Under the pieces are notes generated by a model. That model was not told the origin of the DNA and did no database searches. It saw only the letters and a list, made by a program, of their open reading frames with translations. 54,098 bases of DNA, taken from positions 1 through 54,098 of the forward strand of contig URRB01000018.1 in NCBI GenBank assembly GCA_900550195.1. The letters run 5' to 3'. Both the position numbers and the translations under genes were made by a program. Shown here one piece after another: positions 1 to 8,110 of this stretch (position 1 is the stretch's first letter; each line of letters opens with the position of its first letter). The DNA is from an uncultured Collinsella sp. (GTDB lineage Bacteria > Actinomycetota > Coriobacteriia > Coriobacteriales > Coriobacteriaceae).

Positions 1-82
1 CCGCGGCACGACCGTCATAATCCCCGCTGCTCCACAACCGCAGACCTGTGTCCGCAAACACGCTGACAACGGCACATAATAC

Positions 83-123
83 AAATATGTCTCGGGCGGC
101 ACGTCGCCGTCCGAGGCATATTT
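83..123 (-). terminator. Hairpin terminator after PTS permease gene
   Basis: An 18-bp stem with two mismatches (83-100 against 106-123) and a 5-nt loop lies 20 bp past the stop of the PTS gene. Read on the minus strand the stem ends in TATTT followed by a T/A-rich tract, as in an intrinsic terminator. Confidence 0.65.
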
Positions 124-143
124 AGTTAAAGTGCGCAGAAAGA

Positions 144-1586
144 CTAGTCCACCGAGATGTTGAGTGCCTTACCGCCCTCGTCCTTCTTGGTACCGATCAC
201 CATAGCGGCGACAAGAGCCAGAACGAAAGCGACCACACCGGAGATGACAAGGCCGATAAAGCCCGTGTCGATGCCGGCAGGGTTAATAAAGCTCGGGAAA
301 CCGAGCGGGCCGGAGGCGCCGAAGGCATAGAGCTTGGCACCCATGAGGCCGGCAATGGCGCCGCCTACACCAGCGGAAATAAAGGTTGCCCACATAAGGC
401 GCTTACGCGGCAGCAAGATGGCGTAAAGCGCAGGCTCGTTGACACCGAAAATCGAAGAGACAAGGGCGGGAATGTTGACGGCAGCATTTTCCTCGGAGTC
501 CTTGGTTCGGATGATCATGCCAAGCACAGCGCCGGCGATGGCACAACCGCCTGCATACACGAGCGGGTTAATGAGGTCATAGCCGTAGGTTGCGACATCG
601 AGGAACCACAGCGGGATGATACCCCAGTGCAGGCCGAACATGACGAGCAGGCTCCAGAACGTGCCGATGACGAAGCCGGCGATGGCGGGTTGGAAGTTGA
701 TGAGCATCAGAATGATCTGGGCAACGATGTTGGAGAGGACCGTCATGACCGGACCGACCACAAGCAGGCCAAGGATGCCGCAAATGAGGAGCGTCAGGAT
801 GTTGGAGAAGAACGAGCTCACAAGCGCGGGCAGCGCGTTAGAAAGGGCCTTGTGTACCTTGGAGGCAATCCAGACGATAAAGATCGCAGGCAGAATCGTC
901 GATGAGTAATTCTGCATGATCAGCGGGATGCCAAAAATATCACCGTAGACATTGGACTCGAAGACCGTGCCGGCGCCGAGCGTGTAGAGCGGATCTCCGC
1001 CCATAAGGCCAACGAGCGTCGGGTAGACGAGGATACCACCGAGCGCCATTCCCATAACGGGCTTAAGTCCGAACTTCTTGGCCGACGTCCAGCCAATGAT
1101 TAGCGGAAAGTAATAGAAGACCGAATCTCCGATTGCCGAGAGCGTCACATAGGTATTGCTGTCCTTGGCAAGCCAACCGGCAACCGTGCAGAGCGCGAGC
1201 ATCGACTTGATAAAGCCACCGGCCATAAGCACGCCAAGAACCGGCTGCAGAATCTCGGAAATGATGGCGAGCAGGCGCGAGAACGGATCGCCCTTCTTGA
1301 CATTGTCGCCCTCATCGATATCGAGCGCGGGCTTGGTGTCGAACCCGCCAATCTGAACAAGGTCGTTGTAGACAGCCTCGACAGTGGCACCAATCACGAC
1401 CTGATACTGTCCGCCAGCCTGGATGACGTCAACGACGCCCTTCGTCGCCTTAAGTTCATTGGTCTGGGCAAGTGATTCATCCTTGAGGTGGAAGCGGAGA
1501 CGCGTAATGCAGTGGCTCACGTCTAACACATTGTCTCGACCACCGACCTTTGTGATGATTTCATCGCAAAGCTTCTGGTATTTCAT
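144..1586 (-). CDS. PTS glucose/beta-glucoside-family EIIBC permease
   Basis: A 480-residue sugar-specific PTS permease that would import and phosphorylate a carbohydrate using phosphate passed from HPr and a separate EIIA. The EIIB domain comes first, with the phosphorylated cysteine visible at Cys26 in VSHCITRLRF. A long multi-span EIIC domain follows, containing the family-typical MFGLHWGIIPLWF stretch. No EIIA domain follows: the protein stops in a short charged tail, so EIIA must be supplied in trans. The start is placed at the ATG at 1586, preceded by AAGGAG; a longer reading frame extends upstream but lacks homology. It is the last gene of a minus-strand set with two ceramidase-like proteins and an amidohydrolase-like protein, about 190 bp downstream of them. 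The exact sugar cannot be read from the sequence. Confidence 0.9.
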   Translation of the reverse strand: MKYQKLCDEIITKVGGRDNVLDVSHCITRLRFHLKDESLAQTNELKATKGVVDVIQAGGQYQVVIGATVEAVYNDLVQIGGFDTKPALDIDEGDNVKKGDPFSRLLAIISEILQPVLGVLMAGGFIKSMLALCTVAGWLAKDSNTYVTLSAIGDSVFYYFPLIIGWTSAKKFGLKPVMGMALGGILVYPTLVGLMGGDPLYTLGAGTVFESNVYGDIFGIPLIMQNYSSTILPAIFIVWIASKVHKALSNALPALVSSFFSNILTLLICGILGLLVVGPVMTVLSNIVAQIILMLINFQPAIAGFVIGTFWSLLVMFGLHWGIIPLWFLDVATYGYDLINPLVYAGGCAIAGAVLGMIIRTKDSEENAAVNIPALVSSIFGVNEPALYAILLPRKRLMWATFISAGVGGAIAGLMGAKLYAFGASGPLGFPSFINPAGIDTGFIGLVISGVVAFVLALVAAMVIGTKKDEGGKALNISVD

Positions 1587-1779
1587 GGAATTCTCCTTTT
1601 TCTGAGCGGGGTATAGCATCGATTTCAGGCCTCCGTAGTCGACGTGGGAGGGCAAGGAACCCGCTTCCCCCTTTGTAATCCGCGGACGCACGTACGCCCG
1701 GGATGGGAAACGGCAGAGAAGATGGAAGATGCCGATCACATGGCAGGGAGCCTCATTGGCCCATGTCACGCAATCAGGT

Positions 1780-2898
1780 CTACAGACGCGAATCTGCTGC
1801 GCCGAGAAGTCTCGTCGTCTGGCAGAACTTGTCACACAGACGTTCCGGTTCGCCCTGGGGAATCTGAGTACGCTCGGTCTCAAAGGAGAGGCCGTACTCG
1901 CGTGCCGGAAGGAAATACTCGAAATAGCCGTTGGTGTAACCGCAAACTATTCCCTCGACCGGGCATTCGCGCTTCATGCGAATACCCAGGTCGCTGCCGA
2001 GCTCACTCGGGAACACAAAGAGATGCAGGCCGCCCAAACTGATGACGGCACACTTAAGCGTGAGCGAAAAGTCGTCATGGGCAACGGTGTGATAGAACGT
2101 CTGAGGCTCGATGCGGTCGAGAACGACCTCGCGATCGAGCTTGATCTGGGAAATCGCCTCGGCAAGACCGGTCGAAACGCGCTCGACCTCGGGAATGCCG
2201 CGTCCCTGGCGAAAATTGCGGTCGCTACAGTCGCCAGCAGCACCGACGACCATGGCCGGATAGTAACCAAGACTCTGAGCGAGCTTTTTGCCGGTAAGAC
2301 CGGCGAGTTCGCTCGTGAGCTCCGTGCAGTCGGGTCCGACGCAAGCGGAATGCACCGCCCAGTTCACAAAGCCCGCAAATGGCTTGCCTTCGGTATCGAA
2401 GAACGATACGACAATGACCTCATTGTCGGCGAGTTCACCTGGGATGATGCGGTTGTCGTAGAAACCGGTGATGACCTGCTTGCCCAAGCGACAAATCGCG
2501 GGCTGTGCGTTGGCGCGGCACTCCTCAAAGCATTGGCAAATGGTATCGAGGAACCAGCGGTAGTAGTTCTCGTCGAATTTTCCCGTCCACCAGCTGCGGT
2601 GGTAAGCGACGATTGAAGTATGGTCGTGCGTCGCCGAGAGCAAAACGCAGTCACGGTCGATTCCATAGCGCTCGGCGAGCATTGTCTTGACTTCCTCGGC
2701 CATGCTTTCCTCGAACTCGAGGACATCGGCATTAAAAAGAAACACTTCACGTTCGCCTTGCTGGAAGAGGATGGCGTTGGCGAAGACGTCATCATGGACG
2801 CCCGTCGCAGGTTCAAGACGGTTGGGAAGATTGCGGTAGCCAATCAGGTAGATGTCGCCCTGTGGGGTAATTTTGCGGCGCGCGTGTCCAATGTTCAT
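1780..2898 (-). CDS. Neutral/alkaline ceramidase-like hydrolase (copy A)
   Basis: A 372-residue protein resembling the N-terminal catalytic domain of neutral/alkaline non-lysosomal ceramidases, zinc amidases that cleave N-acyl bonds. The zinc-site motif is recognisable as ATHDHTS (His91, His93). A second His lies in FVNWAVHSACVGP and a GAAGDCS segment follows, in the family order. No signal peptide is evident, so it is probably cytoplasmic, unlike secreted ceramidases. The start ATG at 2898 has AAGGAGAA just upstream. It lies 18 bp downstream of a second, more divergent family member, suggesting an enzyme pair acting on one substrate. The substrate is unknown; an N-acylated amino sugar or amide would fit the neighbouring PTS gene, but that is inference. 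Confidence 0.7.
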   Translation of the reverse strand: MNIGHARRKITPQGDIYLIGYRNLPNRLEPATGVHDDVFANAILFQQGEREVFLFNADVLEFEESMAEEVKTMLAERYGIDRDCVLLSATHDHTSIVAYHRSWWTGKFDENYYRWFLDTICQCFEECRANAQPAICRLGKQVITGFYDNRIIPGELADNEVIVVSFFDTEGKPFAGFVNWAVHSACVGPDCTELTSELAGLTGKKLAQSLGYYPAMVVGAAGDCSDRNFRQGRGIPEVERVSTGLAEAISQIKLDREVVLDRIEPQTFYHTVAHDDFSLTLKCAVISLGGLHLFVFPSELGSDLGIRMKRECPVEGIVCGYTNGYFEYFLPAREYGLSFETERTQIPQGEPERLCDKFCQTTRLLGAADSRL

Positions 2899-2916
2899 GC
2901 ACGTTCTCCTTCTGTG

Positions 2917-4164
2917 TCACGCCGCATTCAAGGCGGCAATGATGATTTCGACGAGGCGCTCATGGGATCCGGCGGCAAAACCGGAGTTCATAGCCTCATA
3001 GGTGATTTTTTCGTACGCGTCGGGAGCCGGTAGGTACTTCTGTCCGCCGTTGACGAGCGTGGCAAAGAACACAGAGCCGGACCGGGCGGCGCGCACAGTG
3101 GCGCCGAATGCACTCGAGACCTCGGGTTGTACGCCGACAAGCTCGACGTTTCCCAGCCGGAGCAGATAGACCCTCGTGCGCTGCTCGCCAGCGGCATGAA
3201 ACTCATACGTTCGGTGCGGAGCCAAAGAGTGAAAATCGGCGCGTGTCTGAGCGGGCAGGAGAACGTCGACCGTGCGGGCATCGATGCCGGTAGCGTCATC
3301 CTCACGCGCCATGCGAGCGGCTTCGATCAAAGCATTGCCCAAGGCCTGCCCCTGCTGGTGCAGCATGCGGTATCCGTCCTCATGGGCATCGACCGTCTGC
3401 TTAACGCCGGCCGCATCGAACATGACGTTCATGGCGCGCTCCGCCGGACCTTGGTCGCCCGCGGCGCCTGGCAGCAACAGGGCAACGCCGCCCAGCTCGC
3501 GCTCGAGTGACATGGCGGCAAAACCAAAGAGGTCTCCGCTCGCCATGCGCCTCCCCTCGGAGTCGCGCGACCCGTCGAGCACGGAGGACTGAACGTCCGC
3601 CGTCGCGAGCACGGCAACATACTCGCCCCCGGCATCCCTTATGGCGAGTACGGGCATCGTGTGGTCGGCAAACCCCCTGGGATTCGAGCCCAACCACCAG
3701 CCGGCAGGCGTCTCAATGTCGCGATTAACGTTCACGGGGCATTCGCCCTCCACAGTGGCGAGCGTGGCAGAGTGAATGCCCGCAACAGCGCGCTCGACAG
3801 CCGTGCGGGCGGCAGCGACGAGCGCTGCGCGATAGCGCTCGTTGCAATTGCGGGTAGCATCGTCGGCAAGATGCCCGGAAGTGCGGACGTGAGGCATGGA
3901 AAACGTGTGGGTAGGAACCACCCAAGAATAAGCACCGCTGCAATTGGCGGCATCCTCAACAACCTCACGCAGATCGGCGAGTAGAGCCGGAGCGATCGAG
4001 GTGACCTCAAGCGAAAGGACGCAGGCGCGTCGCCCCGTCCCCTCGATGATAAGGGCACGGGCGAAGACCTCATGACGGAGTTCGTCGAAACCGTCGAACG
4101 GCAACACGTCCCCAAGATCGATGGCCACACGAGCGGCCCCAGCCCTCATCTCTCCTTCGCCCAT
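2917..4164 (-). CDS. Neutral/alkaline ceramidase-like protein (copy B, divergent)
   Basis: A 415-residue relative of the preceding ceramidase-like protein. The N-terminal region (AARVAIDLGDVLPF, FARALIIEGTGRRACVLSLE) and the GAAGDQGPAE segment follow the family pattern. The zinc motif is altered to PTHTFSMP (His86, Phe88 where a second His is usual), and no counterpart of the second zinc His is obvious. It may have a changed or lost hydrolytic activity and could work with copy A. The start at 4164 (MGEGEM) is chosen because GGGGAG precedes it and it avoids overlap with the gene upstream, whose stop is at 4191. MRAGAAR, five codons further in, is an alternative start. Confidence 0.6.
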   Translation of the reverse strand: MGEGEMRAGAARVAIDLGDVLPFDGFDELRHEVFARALIIEGTGRRACVLSLEVTSIAPALLADLREVVEDAANCSGAYSWVVPTHTFSMPHVRTSGHLADDATRNCNERYRAALVAAARTAVERAVAGIHSATLATVEGECPVNVNRDIETPAGWWLGSNPRGFADHTMPVLAIRDAGGEYVAVLATADVQSSVLDGSRDSEGRRMASGDLFGFAAMSLERELGGVALLLPGAAGDQGPAERAMNVMFDAAGVKQTVDAHEDGYRMLHQQGQALGNALIEAARMAREDDATGIDARTVDVLLPAQTRADFHSLAPHRTYEFHAAGEQRTRVYLLRLGNVELVGVQPEVSSAFGATVRAARSGSVFFATLVNGGQKYLPAPDAYEKITYEAMNSGFAAGSHERLVEIIIAALNAA

Positions 4165-4190
4165 GGCAGATACTCCCCTCTGATTGCCGC

Positions 4191-5225
4191 TCACTCGACA
4201 CCGTACAGTTGCTGCGCCGTACCGCCAAGCACAAGGTCGCTGTCTGTATCGCTCAGATTTGCAGCGCGAACGCAGGCGACACCCTCGGTGAGCCACTCGC
4301 GTTTGACGGGATAGCTCGTGCCAAAAACAATATGGTCTGCACCCAGCACGTCAACCGCGCAGGCGAGGAGTGTCTTGCCCCAAGGCTGGGCATGGGACAT
4401 GTCGAAATAGATGTTGTTCTCGAGGTGCCTGGAAACGGTCTCGGTATCGACCTGAAAACGGCCAGAAGCATCAGGGCGCTTGGGACCATGAGGCAGCAGC
4501 ATCTCCTTGAACGCAAAGTATGCGCCGCCGAGCATGGAGTGGACCATCTTGATATTGGGATAGCGCTCAAAGAAATCACCAAAGATCTCTCGGCCGATCG
4601 CCGTAGTTTGGTCGACGCAGCGGCCATAAGAGCGGCGAAGGTTGTCGTACGCGAGAAGCGACTCGTTCTCGACCGGCACGGGAACATGGTGCACGTAAAC
4701 GGTGACATGGCGTTCGTTCAGGTGCTCGAAAAAGCTCGAGAAGACCTGGTCGTCGAGATAGCGCTTGCCGTAGTGAGCGCAGAGCTGCACGCCCGCAAAA
4801 CCATCGTCGAGCCTGCGGTCGAGCTCCTCCAAATTCGCTTTGGTGCCAAAGGGCGGCACGGCGACAAGCGGAATCAGACGGCCATTTGACGCCTTCGCGT
4901 CAGCAGCCATACCGTCGTTGAAACGCCGGCACATCTCGAGCGACATCCACTCGTGGCAGCCGGGGAGCTTGAGGATCGCCTTGTCGACCCCCGCCTCATC
5001 CATATCGGCCAAGCGCTTCTCGAGGGTGTAGTCGCCCTCAATGTAGTTAAGACCCGGAGAACCGGCGGGCATCTCGATCACGATCTGTCGTTTGCCGGCG
5101 GAATTCATGGTCAGATAGCCTTCGGTGTCATAGGCGCGGGGTACCTCGGCCAAAAACTGTTCGCAGAGCGTCTCGTCATGAAAGATGTGCTCGTCGAACC
5201 AGTAGGAATTTGCATCGATAATCAT
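4191..5225 (-). CDS. Amidohydrolase-2-family-like protein lacking canonical metal ligands
   Basis: A 344-residue protein with the overall plan of the Amidohydro_2 family (TIM-barrel decarboxylases and hydrolases related to aminocarboxymuconate-semialdehyde decarboxylase). Family landmarks are visible: the N-terminal strand MIIDANSYWF, the central VYVHHVP, MVHSMLGG, and the C-terminal ADHIVFGTSYP. The metal ligands differ from the usual pattern: the expected DxHxH is DANSY, and the expected GSDYP is GTSYP. It may therefore act without metal, use other ligands, or be non-catalytic. It is first in the minus-strand set leading to the ceramidase-like pair and the PTS permease. AAAGGCGG precedes the ATG at 5225. 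Confidence 0.65.
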   Translation of the reverse strand: MIIDANSYWFDEHIFHDETLCEQFLAEVPRAYDTEGYLTMNSAGKRQIVIEMPAGSPGLNYIEGDYTLEKRLADMDEAGVDKAILKLPGCHEWMSLEMCRRFNDGMAADAKASNGRLIPLVAVPPFGTKANLEELDRRLDDGFAGVQLCAHYGKRYLDDQVFSSFFEHLNERHVTVYVHHVPVPVENESLLAYDNLRRSYGRCVDQTTAIGREIFGDFFERYPNIKMVHSMLGGAYFAFKEMLLPHGPKRPDASGRFQVDTETVSRHLENNIYFDMSHAQPWGKTLLACAVDVLGADHIVFGTSYPVKREWLTEGVACVRAANLSDTDSDLVLGGTAQQLYGVE

Positions 5226-5393
5226 TGGTTGGAACCGCCTTTCATCTTGTTGAAAACATTCTAGAAAAGCAGGTACCCGGACATCAATTCCAGCTTAAGC
5301 CCACTGTATTCCATTTTGGAATAGAACTTACCGCTCACACGCGAACCTCGCCCGCTCAACGAGACAAGCGCTAACAGCACGGGCTTAGACAGA

Positions 5394-5430
5394 AAACGGT
5401 CGGCCCGCATCCGTTGCGGGCCGACCGTTT
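5394..5430 (-). terminator. Intrinsic terminator after HTH-transaminase gene
   Basis: A perfect 16-bp stem (5394-5409 with 5415-5430) and 5-nt loop. On the minus strand it ends in a TTTT tract and lies about 20 bp after the transaminase stop codon. Confidence 0.85.
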
Positions 5431-5451
5431 CATTACAGGCTACCTTTGCCG

Positions 5452-6972
5452 TTACGCCTGGCGGTAATGATCGAAGAAGTCGGCGAGGTCTTCGAGCGAC
5501 TCTTTGAGCACTTCCATGCGCGGCAGGTACACGATGCGGAAGTGGTCGGGCTCGGCCCAGTTAAAGCCGCCGCCGCGCGTGATCAGGATTTTCTTCTCGT
5601 GCAGCAGGTCGAGGGCGAACTGCTCGTCATCGGTGATGTTGAACTTCTTCACATCCATCTTGGGGAAGATGTAGAACGCCGCGCGCGGCTTAACCACCGA
5701 GATGCCGTCAATCTTGTTGAGCGCCTCATACACAAAGTTGCGCTGCTCGTAGACACGGCCGCCGGGACGGATGTAGTCGTTAACGGACTGATGGCCACCG
5801 AGTGCCGTCTGAACGATCGACTGAGCCGGCACGTTGGAGCACAGGCGCATGTTGGAAAGCATGTTGATGCCCATGATGAAGTCGCTCATGCAGCGCTGGT
5901 TGCCCGAGAGCACCATCCAGCCAATACGATAGCCCGCAATCATGTGCGACTTGGAAAGGCCACTAAAGGTAACGCAGGGCAGGTCGGGGGCGAGCGAGGC
6001 AATCGAGACGTGCTCGTAGCCGTCCATGCACAGGCGGTCGTAGATCTCATCGGCAAAGATCATCAGCTGATGCCTGCGTGCAACCTCGACGATGCCCTCG
6101 AGCACCTCGCGCGGATAGACGGAACCCGTGGGGTTGTTGGGGTTGATGATGACGAGGGCCTTGGTCGCGCTCGTGATCTTGGACTCCATATCCTCCAGGT
6201 CGGGATACCAATCCGCCTGCTCATCGCACAGATAGTGCACAGGATGACCGCCGGCAAGGGTTGCGCACGCCGTCCAGAGCGGATAGTCGGGGCTGGGGAT
6301 CAGAATCTCGTCGCCATTGTCGAGCAGCGCGTTCATCGAAAGCTGAATGAGCTCGGACACGCCGTTGCCCGTGTAGATATGCTCCATCTGAACGTTGGGC
6401 AGGCCCTTGATCTGCGAATACTGCATGATCGCCTTGCGCGCGGAGAACAGGCCACGCGAGTTGGAATAGCCTTCGCAGTCGGGCAGCTGCTGGCGCATGT
6501 CCTTGATGACCTCATCGGGCGTGCGGAAACCGAAGGGCGCCGGGTTACCGATATTGAGCTTGAGGATGCGCTCGCCCTCGTCCTCCATACGGGCGGCCTC
6601 GTCGACGACGGGGCCGCGCACGTCATACAGGACGTTATCGAGCTTGGTGGATTTAGAAAAAGTGCGCATGGTGGTGCTCCTTGCAATTTGAGCTGAGGGA
6701 TGGGGTTCGGGCTTGGAATCGTTGCGGGGTGATGATGCCTCGCCTTGATCGGCGTCGCCGGCAAGCAGCCAGGTAACATCGACCTCCAAAATACGGGCGA
6801 GCAGCTCAGCCACATCGCGCCGCGGGATCGTCTTGCCGCTCACATATTGGCTCATCTGACTCTTGCCGAGTTTTTTGCCGAGCATCTCCGATGCGCGGAT
6901 CACGTCCGACTGGCGAACGTCGCGATCGGACATAGCCTGTCGCAGGCGATCGCTAAACGTCTCTTGGGCCAC
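5452..6972 (-). CDS. XRE-type HTH fused to AlaA-like alanine transaminase
   Basis: A 506-residue fusion. Residues about 5-70 form a Cro/C1-type helix-turn-helix. A Ser/Pro/Asp-rich linker follows, and from about residue 102 the protein closely follows E. coli AlaA (KLDNVLYDVRGPV, LNIGNPAPFGF, INPNNPTG, FADEIYD, GLSKSHMIAGYR with the PLP lysine, VPAQSIVQTALGG). The enzyme would interconvert pyruvate and glutamate with alanine and 2-oxoglutarate. The start is placed at the GTG at 6972 because AAGGAGG lies 5 nt upstream; an in-frame ATG at 7011 is also possible. A second strong ribosome binding site before the ATG at 6669 could give a free 405-residue enzyme. The gene has its own terminator, and palindromes upstream suggest autoregulation. 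Unlike MocR proteins the DNA-binding domain is XRE-like, not GntR-like. Confidence 0.88.
   Translation of the reverse strand: MAQETFSDRLRQAMSDRDVRQSDVIRASEMLGKKLGKSQMSQYVSGKTIPRRDVAELLARILEVDVTWLLAGDADQGEASSPRNDSKPEPHPSAQIARSTTMRTFSKSTKLDNVLYDVRGPVVDEAARMEDEGERILKLNIGNPAPFGFRTPDEVIKDMRQQLPDCEGYSNSRGLFSARKAIMQYSQIKGLPNVQMEHIYTGNGVSELIQLSMNALLDNGDEILIPSPDYPLWTACATLAGGHPVHYLCDEQADWYPDLEDMESKITSATKALVIINPNNPTGSVYPREVLEGIVEVARRHQLMIFADEIYDRLCMDGYEHVSIASLAPDLPCVTFSGLSKSHMIAGYRIGWMVLSGNQRCMSDFIMGINMLSNMRLCSNVPAQSIVQTALGGHQSVNDYIRPGGRVYEQRNFVYEALNKIDGISVVKPRAAFYIFPKMDVKKFNITDDEQFALDLLHEKKILITRGGGFNWAEPDHFRIVYLPRMEVLKESLEDLADFFDHYRQA
6667..6682 (-). promoter_or_regulatory. Internal ribosome binding site and start in the HTH-transaminase gene
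   Basis: On the minus strand AAGGAGC (6676-6682) is spaced 6-7 nt from an in-frame ATG at 6669. Translation from here would give a 405-residue transaminase without the HTH, the usual AlaA length. It lies exactly at the junction between linker and enzyme. Confidence 0.55.
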
Positions 6973-6993
6973 TAGAACCTCCTTGCTGGCAAA

Positions 6994-7074
6994 GTTCAAT
7001 TTATAGAACACGAATTGAACCAGGGTTCAATTTAGCAAGCAGTATAGCGCCGTACCTCATTCGGAAGTTCAATT
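6994..7074 (-). promoter_or_regulatory. GTTCAATT operator cluster upstream of HTH-transaminase
   Basis: Four copies of GTTCAATT or its reverse complement lie at 6994-7001, 7013-7020 (inverted), 7025-7032 and 7067-7074. The middle two form a perfect 20-bp palindrome, AATTGAACC-AG-GGTTCAATT (7013-7032). A TATACT box on the minus strand (7041-7046) lies just upstream of the palindrome relative to transcription, with a TTGAAC 20 nt before it. Binding of the gene's own HTH would block this promoter; that is inference. Confidence 0.6.
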
Positions 7075-7134
7075 TCATAAGAAAACGTACCGAACTCCGA
7101 GATTTGCCCAAAGCGGACAATGACATGCACGCGT

Positions 7135-7992
7135 TTAGAGGTATTCAAGGAATCGAGCAGTGGCAAGCGAAACGTCGGCCGTTCGATATATGGCGTTGAT
7201 CTGCCGATGAGGATGTCCCTCGAGTGGGCGCACGGCAACATCGAACTGACAGCGGCGCAAGATGAGCGCGGGAAGAATGCTCACGCCCAGGCCGTCCTCA
7301 ACCATGGCCATAATCGCATAGTCATCCCAGGTCGACAGCTTGGAGCGCACCGTCAGCCCCGCCCGACGGAACAGCGGCGTAATCTCGTCATCGGTACCTC
7401 GTTCTAGCAGAATAAACTGCTCGTTGGCCAAATCGGCAAGAGAGACGACCCCCGCCGTGGCAAGCAAAGAATCTGCCGGCACTACCGCCATCAACTCGTC
7501 GCGCACCAAAGACCGCGATGCCATGCCGTTTTCTCGTGGCTCACGCGGGATAAAGCCCAGGTCGCAACGACCCTCAGCCACCCATTGTTCAATCTCTGAG
7601 TAATCGCCCATCAGCAACTCATAATCGACGTCCGGGTGATCGGCGCGAAAGCGCGCAATCACTGGCGGCAGCATGTGGGTCGCCACACTCGAAAACGTAC
7701 CGATGCAGATTTTGCCGCGCATGAGCCCACGCATCTCATCCACGCGTCGCTGCAGGCGGCCAAACTCCTCGCATAACGCCTCAACCGCAGGCATAACTTG
7801 CCGTCCATCGGCAGAAAGTACTACGCCCTCGCGACTGCGGTCGAGCACCTTAAAGCCCCAGTCGGCCTCGAGATCGGCCACCATGCGGCTCACGCCCGAC
7901 TGCGAATAGCTCAGGCGCTCGGCGGCGCGCGTAAAACTGCCGGCGCGCACGGTCTCGAGCAGCACCTGCATCTTTTGAATATTCGTTTCCAC
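7135..7992 (-). CDS. LysR-family transcriptional regulator
   Basis: A 285-residue LysR regulator: N-terminal winged helix (QVLLETVRAGSFTRAAERLSYSQSGVSRMV) and a C-terminal effector domain (IGTFSSVATHMLPPVIARF, WDDYAIMAMVEDGLGVSILP). The GTG at 7992 is taken as the start since GGAGG lies 6 nt upstream; an ATG at 8013 seven codons earlier overlaps that site. It is divergent from an EamA-family exporter gene at 8111, so it most likely regulates that gene and itself from the 118-bp gap. It resembles the LysR at 39540-40406, which also faces an EamA gene, suggesting an old duplication of the module. Confidence 0.88.
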   Translation of the reverse strand: METNIQKMQVLLETVRAGSFTRAAERLSYSQSGVSRMVADLEADWGFKVLDRSREGVVLSADGRQVMPAVEALCEEFGRLQRRVDEMRGLMRGKICIGTFSSVATHMLPPVIARFRADHPDVDYELLMGDYSEIEQWVAEGRCDLGFIPREPRENGMASRSLVRDELMAVVPADSLLATAGVVSLADLANEQFILLERGTDDEITPLFRRAGLTVRSKLSTWDDYAIMAMVEDGLGVSILPALILRRCQFDVAVRPLEGHPHRQINAIYRTADVSLATARFLEYL

Positions 7993-8064
7993 GGCACCCC
8001 TCCACCTTTGCATGAGTTTTTGTCATGTTATCCATGCATTATATTCGCTTTTCTTCTAAAGCCA

Positions 8065-8081
8065 GTTCACCCATAGTGAAC
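8065..8081. promoter_or_regulatory. Candidate LysR binding site
   Basis: A perfect inverted repeat GTTCAC-ccata-GTGAAC in the gap between the divergent LysR and EamA genes. It contains the T-N11-A arrangement typical of LysR boxes. Confidence 0.5.
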
Positions 8082-8110
8082 ATGCTCGGATATAGAAGGG
8101 ACGGAAGCGC

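Noticed and set aside
1729..2616. 295-codon plus-strand frame opposite the ceramidase-like gene
   Set aside because: Antisense shadow; the minus-strand gene has the family motifs and a good ribosome binding site.
5446..6696. 416-codon plus-strand frame opposite the transaminase
   Set aside because: No recognisable domain, biased composition from antisense reading, and the opposite strand encodes a clear AlaA-like enzyme.
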